Source of the DNA: Clostridia bacterium
Lineage (GTDB): Bacteria; Bacillota; Clostridia; Oscillospirales; CAG-272
Length of the DNA: 44,973 nucleotides
Direction: 5' to 3'
NCBI GenBank assembly: GCA_017453305.1
Contig: JAFTKJ010000081.1
Location: 1-44,973, forward strand
Each line of letters starts with the position of its first letter. The stretch's first letter is position 1. The notes under the pieces were generated by a model. That model was not told the origin of the DNA. It made no database searches and saw only the letters and a program-made list of their open reading frames with translations. The position numbers were made by a program, and so were the translations under genes. Of this stretch, positions 42,325 to 44,973 are shown piece by piece.

Positions 42325-43023
42325 TTAATCCAAAATTTTACCGTCGGTCGAAATGGTGACAACCTGCCACGGAATGAACTTTCCGCTTGCCTGCAAGGCT
42401 CTCTTGACTGCGTTTTCCAACCCGGAGCAGCAGGGAACCTCCATGCGCAGGATCTTGACACTTTTGACGTTGTTTTGTGCAATGATCTGCGTCAGCTTTT
42501 CGGTGTAATCTACGGCATCCAGCTTTGGACATCCAATCAAGGTGATGTGATTGCGCATGAACTCATTGTGAAAATTCCCGTATGCGTACGCCGTGCAATC
42601 TGCGGCGATCAGTAAGTTGGCGTTATCGAAATACGGAGCGTGTGGGGGAACCAGCTTGATCTGACAAGGCCATTGCATCAGCTGGCTTTGCACAGATGTC
42701 GATTTAACGGGCGAAGAAGAGGTCTCGCGCTTAAACGCTTTGGATTGCGTTCCGGGGCATGCACAGGGCGTTTTGTTGCCATTTTTTTGCAGCCTTGCTT
42801 TTATGACAGCTTTTTCGTCATAGGCAGGTGCCTCGCGCTCTTCAAAGGTGATAGCACCCGTGGGGCATGCAGGCAGACAATCACCAAGCCCGTCGCAGTA
42901 ATCCTCACGGGTCAGGTGCGCCTTACCGTCAATCATTTCAATGGCACCCTCGTGGCAGGCTGCGGCGCATGCGCCACAGCCATTGCATTTTTCTTTATCA
43001 ATATGAATGATTTTTCTGAGCAT
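42325..43023 (-). CDS. 4Fe-4S ferredoxin-type protein with C-terminal domain
   Basis: A 232-residue iron-sulfur protein. The first cluster motif is complete (C13, C16, C19, C23 in CNGCGACAAACHEG). The second reads CDGLGDCLPACPTG: C43, C49, C53, i.e. one cysteine fewer than the standard pattern. The rest has C-A-C-P-G, G-C-P-K-L-D and P-C-C-S-G-L cysteines that could supply extra ligands. AGGAGG precedes the ATG. It lies between ldhA and the flavodiiron gene, with 15-bp and 36-bp gaps, and probably shuttles electrons. The partner is unknown. Confidence 0.88.
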   Translation of the reverse strand: MLRKIIHIDKEKCNGCGACAAACHEGAIEMIDGKAHLTREDYCDGLGDCLPACPTGAITFEEREAPAYDEKAVIKARLQKNGNKTPCACPGTQSKAFKRETSSSPVKSTSVQSQLMQWPCQIKLVPPHAPYFDNANLLIAADCTAYAYGNFHNEFMRNHITLIGCPKLDAVDYTEKLTQIIAQNNVKSVKILRMEVPCCSGLENAVKRALQASGKFIPWQVVTISTDGKILD

Positions 43024-43038
43024 AAAATTCCTCCTGTA

Positions 43039-44073
43039 TCAAAAGCATTTGCCGTCCTTACAGTCCTCTGTAGAACCGCAACGGTAGCAAAGCTCATTGG
43101 GGCAGTGGTTGGTCTCGAAAAACTCAACGATATTTTTCACCGTGGTTTCCGCAATGTTCGAAAGTGCCTCTTCGGTCAAAAAGGCTTGGTGAGAGGTGAC
43201 AATAACGTTCGGCATCGAGATCAAGCGTGCCAGCACGTCATCCTCCAGAATGTGACCCGAGAAGTCCTCAAAGAAGAAATCGGATTCTTCTTCGTAGACG
43301 TCCAAGCAAGCGGCACCCACCTTGCGGGATTTGATACCGGCAAGGAGCGCCTCAGCATCCACCAAAGCGCCGCGCGAGGTATTGATCAGTACCACGCCGC
43401 GCTTGCATTTTGCAAGTGTCTCTTCGTTTATGAGATGGTAGGTCTCCTCGGTCAAGGGGCAGTGCAGGGAGATGATATCGCTTTTGGTAAACAACTCATC
43501 CAGATCCACGTAACGGATGGTGTCTCCGTTGTCCAGCCCCTTTGCAGGGAACTTGTCGTATGCCAATACCCTCATGCCAAAGCCGCGGCAGATATCGATG
43601 AACACGCGACCGATCTTTCCCGTTCCCACAATGCCAACGGTTTTGCCGTGCAGGTCAAAGCCTGTCATACCCGCCAGACTGAAGTTGAAGTCTCTTGTGC
43701 GGATATACGCCTTGTGAATGCGGCGGATCGAGGTCAAAAGCATTGCCATGGCATGCTCTGCAACCGCGTACGGGGAATAGGCAGGAACGCGCAGGACGTG
43801 GATTCTTCCAAAGGCGTATTTCATATCTACGTTATTAAATCCCGCACAGCGAAGCGCAACCACCTTGACGTTCATTTCGCAAAGTCGGTCGATGACTGCA
43901 GCGTTGACCGTGTCATTGACAAATACGCAAACGCCATCGTAGCCGTGCGCCAGATCTACGGTATCCTCGTTGAGCTTGGTATCATAATATTTAAAGGTGA
44001 CACCGTTCTCTCTTCCAAATTTATCAAAGGAAGGCTTGTCATATGGCTTGGTATCAAAAAAAGCGAATTTCAT
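43039..44073 (-). CDS. ldhA: D-lactate dehydrogenase (2-hydroxyacid dehydrogenase) with Cys-rich tail
   Basis: A 344-residue NAD-dependent D-2-hydroxyacid dehydrogenase. Landmarks: LRCAGFNNVD, RVPAYSPYAVAEHA, NAD loop GTGKIGR, HCPLTEETYHLIN, TSRGALVD with the catalytic Arg, LDVYEEE with the Glu, and the catalytic His in VTSHQAFLT. This pattern is D-LDH rather than glyoxylate reductase. The C-terminal 20 residues carry five cysteines (CPNELCYRC, CKDGKCF), an unusual tail. ATG 44073 has AAGGAGG upstream. First gene of the minus-strand redox operon; it regenerates NAD+ by reducing pyruvate. Confidence 0.9.
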   Translation of the reverse strand: MKFAFFDTKPYDKPSFDKFGRENGVTFKYYDTKLNEDTVDLAHGYDGVCVFVNDTVNAAVIDRLCEMNVKVVALRCAGFNNVDMKYAFGRIHVLRVPAYSPYAVAEHAMAMLLTSIRRIHKAYIRTRDFNFSLAGMTGFDLHGKTVGIVGTGKIGRVFIDICRGFGMRVLAYDKFPAKGLDNGDTIRYVDLDELFTKSDIISLHCPLTEETYHLINEETLAKCKRGVVLINTSRGALVDAEALLAGIKSRKVGAACLDVYEEESDFFFEDFSGHILEDDVLARLISMPNVIVTSHQAFLTEEALSNIAETTVKNIVEFFETNHCPNELCYRCGSTEDCKDGKCF

Positions 44074-44088
44074 TTTTTCTGAACCTCC

Positions 44089-44117
44089 TTGATTTTCTGA
44101 TATAATTATAGTATAAT
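44089..44117 (+). promoter_or_regulatory. Promoter of the Crp/Fnr gene
   Basis: TTGATT (44089-44094), 17-nt spacer and TATAAT (44112-44117). Confidence 0.6.
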
Positions 44118-44121
44118 TATA
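44105..44121 (-). promoter_or_regulatory. -10 elements of the ldhA operon
   Basis: On the minus strand TATAAT lies at 44110-44105 and again at 44121-44116. For the first, the start site would be near 44098, which puts the centre of the operator at 44139.5 close to position -41.5. Confidence 0.5.
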
Positions 44122-44131
44122 TCTAGAAATC

Positions 44132-44147
44132 TGTTGAATTTTCAACA
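44132..44147. promoter_or_regulatory. Crp/Fnr-type operator
   Basis: Perfect inverted repeat TGTTGAA-TT-TTCAACA between the divergent ldhA operon and the Crp/Fnr gene. It fits a site for the regulator encoded next to it: about -41.5 for the redox operon (activation) and downstream of its own promoter (autorepression). Binding is inferred. Confidence 0.62.
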
Positions 44148-44161
44148 TAAGGAGAAAAAAG

Positions 44162-44821
44162 TTGAGAAAATATCTGGAAATTTTAAAAAAATGCCCTTTG
44201 TTTGTGCAAATTGAGGAGGATCAGCTCCTCAAAATGCTATCCTGCTTGGGTGCCAAGGTGGAAAACTTTGACAAAAAGTACACCGTCTTTTTTGAAGGAG
44301 CGCCTGCAAAATACATCGGTATTGTGCTCTCAGGCTCGGTGCAGATCAGCCGAGTGGATTATTATGGAAATCGCAGTATCCTTTCGATGGTGGGACCGTC
44401 GGAGGTGTTTGCCGAGGCGTTTGCCTGTGCGGAGGTTGCGTCAATTCCCGTGACGGTCACGGCTTGGGAACCGAGTGAGATCATGTTGATCGATTGTAGC
44501 CACATTCTGCACATCTGTGAGAACGCTTGTGCCTTTCATCAACAGCTCATTTATAACCTGATGAAGGATCTTGCCAAAAAGACCATCCTCTTTCACCAAC
44601 GAATTGAGATCACCTCCAAGCGTACCACGCGAGAGAAGCTGTTGACCTACTTGACCTTGCAGGCAAAAAACACAGGAAAAAATCACTTTGAGATCCCATT
44701 TGATCGCCAGGGACTTGCCGATTATTTAGAGGTCGAGCGTAGCGGACTTTCGGCAGAGATCGGCAAAATGACCCGTGAGGGATTGATCTATAGTAAAAAG
44801 AACTATTTTGAACTGCTGTGA
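44162..44821 (+). CDS. Crp/Fnr family transcriptional regulator
   Basis: A 219-residue regulator with an N-terminal cyclic-nucleotide-binding-like beta-barrel (about 15-120, GIVLSGSVQISRVDYYGNR), a long dimer helix and a C-terminal winged helix-turn-helix (about 165-215, IPFDRQGLADYLEVERSGLSAEIGKM). Cysteines are present (for example C12, C48, C88) but not in the classic FNR N-terminal Fe-S pattern; the ligand may be haem, NO or a redox state. The start is TTG at 44162 with AAGGAG 8 nt before; there is no ATG nearby. Divergent from the ldhA/flavodiiron operon, which it likely controls. Confidence 0.88.
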   Translation: MRKYLEILKKCPLFVQIEEDQLLKMLSCLGAKVENFDKKYTVFFEGAPAKYIGIVLSGSVQISRVDYYGNRSILSMVGPSEVFAEAFACAEVASIPVTVTAWEPSEIMLIDCSHILHICENACAFHQQLIYNLMKDLAKKTILFHQRIEITSKRTTREKLLTYLTLQAKNTGKNHFEIPFDRQGLADYLEVERSGLSAEIGKMTREGLIYSKKNYFELL

Positions 44822-44857
44822 CGAAAAAAAGAAGGGGCTGTCACATTTGACGAGACC

Positions 44858-44968
44858 GAAAAAGCCCGTGGCGTAAAGAAAAAAGTCCCGCTCGCCGTCA
44901 AAAACGACAAATGAGACAGGATAAGGTTGAATTTCTTCGAAATTCTCCAAATATTTACGGGCTTTTTC
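44858..44968. repeat. Inverted repeat at the window edge
   Basis: GAAAAAGCCCGT (44858-44869) is the exact complement of ACGGGCTTTTTC (44957-44968). Between them the minus strand stays open as a reading frame (RKYLENFEEIQPYPVSFVVFDGERDF) that runs off the window. This may be the end of a mobile-element remnant or an unrelated gene entering from the right; I cannot tell from the visible part. Confidence 0.4.
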
Positions 44969-44973
44969 TATCG

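Noticed and set aside
42640-44082. Plus-strand open frame of 480 codons opposite the ferredoxin-type gene and ldhA.
   Set aside because: Antisense to two recognised genes, with no family resemblance.

Overview
The window looks like chromosome from an anaerobic Clostridia-type Firmicute, probably a gut Oscillospirales/Christensenellales-like organism. This is inferred from strong AGGAGG/AAAGGA ribosome sites, TTGACA/TATAAT promoters with 17-nt spacing, TTG/GTG starts, the miaB-ylbF-mutS-mutL order, and rubredoxin/flavodiiron chemistry. No rRNA, tRNA, CRISPR array or complete insertion sequence was recognised.

Layout. (1) 1-900: an AT-rich islet with an array of small hairpins flanked by GTGAAAT, a promoter, a four-helix-bundle protein gene and an overlapping helical small protein. 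(2) 1173-3503: an ECF-like sigma factor translationally coupled to a membrane-anchored protein with a C-terminal M23 peptidase domain. (3) 3651-11539: housekeeping genes miaB, a ylbF-family gene, mutS, mutL and tgt. (4) 11789-15582: an AraC regulator divergent from two tandem MATE exporters, with a textbook AraC-type direct-repeat operator. (5) 15633-16751: a URO-D-family gene divergent from the next block. (6) 16941-22906: six consecutive paralogous genes for minimal GH20-like TIM-barrel proteins. (7) 22967-32134: an AraC gene divergent from an eight-gene operon: three sugar-isomerase-type TIM barrels, two Gfo/Idh/MocA oxidoreductases, uxaC, uxuA and a fructuronate-reductase-like SDR. (8) 32135-33164: hairpins, an AT-rich XRE regulator with an FtsK-gamma-like tail, and a dispersed repeat. 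(9) 33165-40216: an AraC gene, another Gfo/Idh/MocA gene, a minus-strand aldolase plus lyase-like pair, and a metallo-hydrolase plus GH109-like NAD-dependent glycosidase pair. (10) 40282-44821: a minus-strand operon ldhA, 4Fe-4S protein, flavodiiron protein and rubredoxin, divergent from a Crp/Fnr regulator.

How the genes may work together. Blocks 5-9 read as an intracellular programme for unusual amino-sugar or uronate glycosides. It would combine GH20-like and GH109-like enzymes, oxidoreductases and epimerases that could rework or cleave glycosides by redox chemistry, and a hexuronate route (glucuronate to fructuronate to mannonate to 2-keto-3-deoxygluconate). AraC regulators control these blocks. 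The window has no sugar transporter, KDG kinase or KDPG aldolase; a HpcH/HpaI-type aldolase is the only candidate for the last carbon-carbon cleavage. Block 10 would remove O2 or NO and regenerate NAD+ under a redox-responsive regulator.

The strongest candidates for something undescribed are the six-gene GH20-like array with its neighbouring redox/isomerase operon, and the hairpin array in front of the four-helix-bundle gene.
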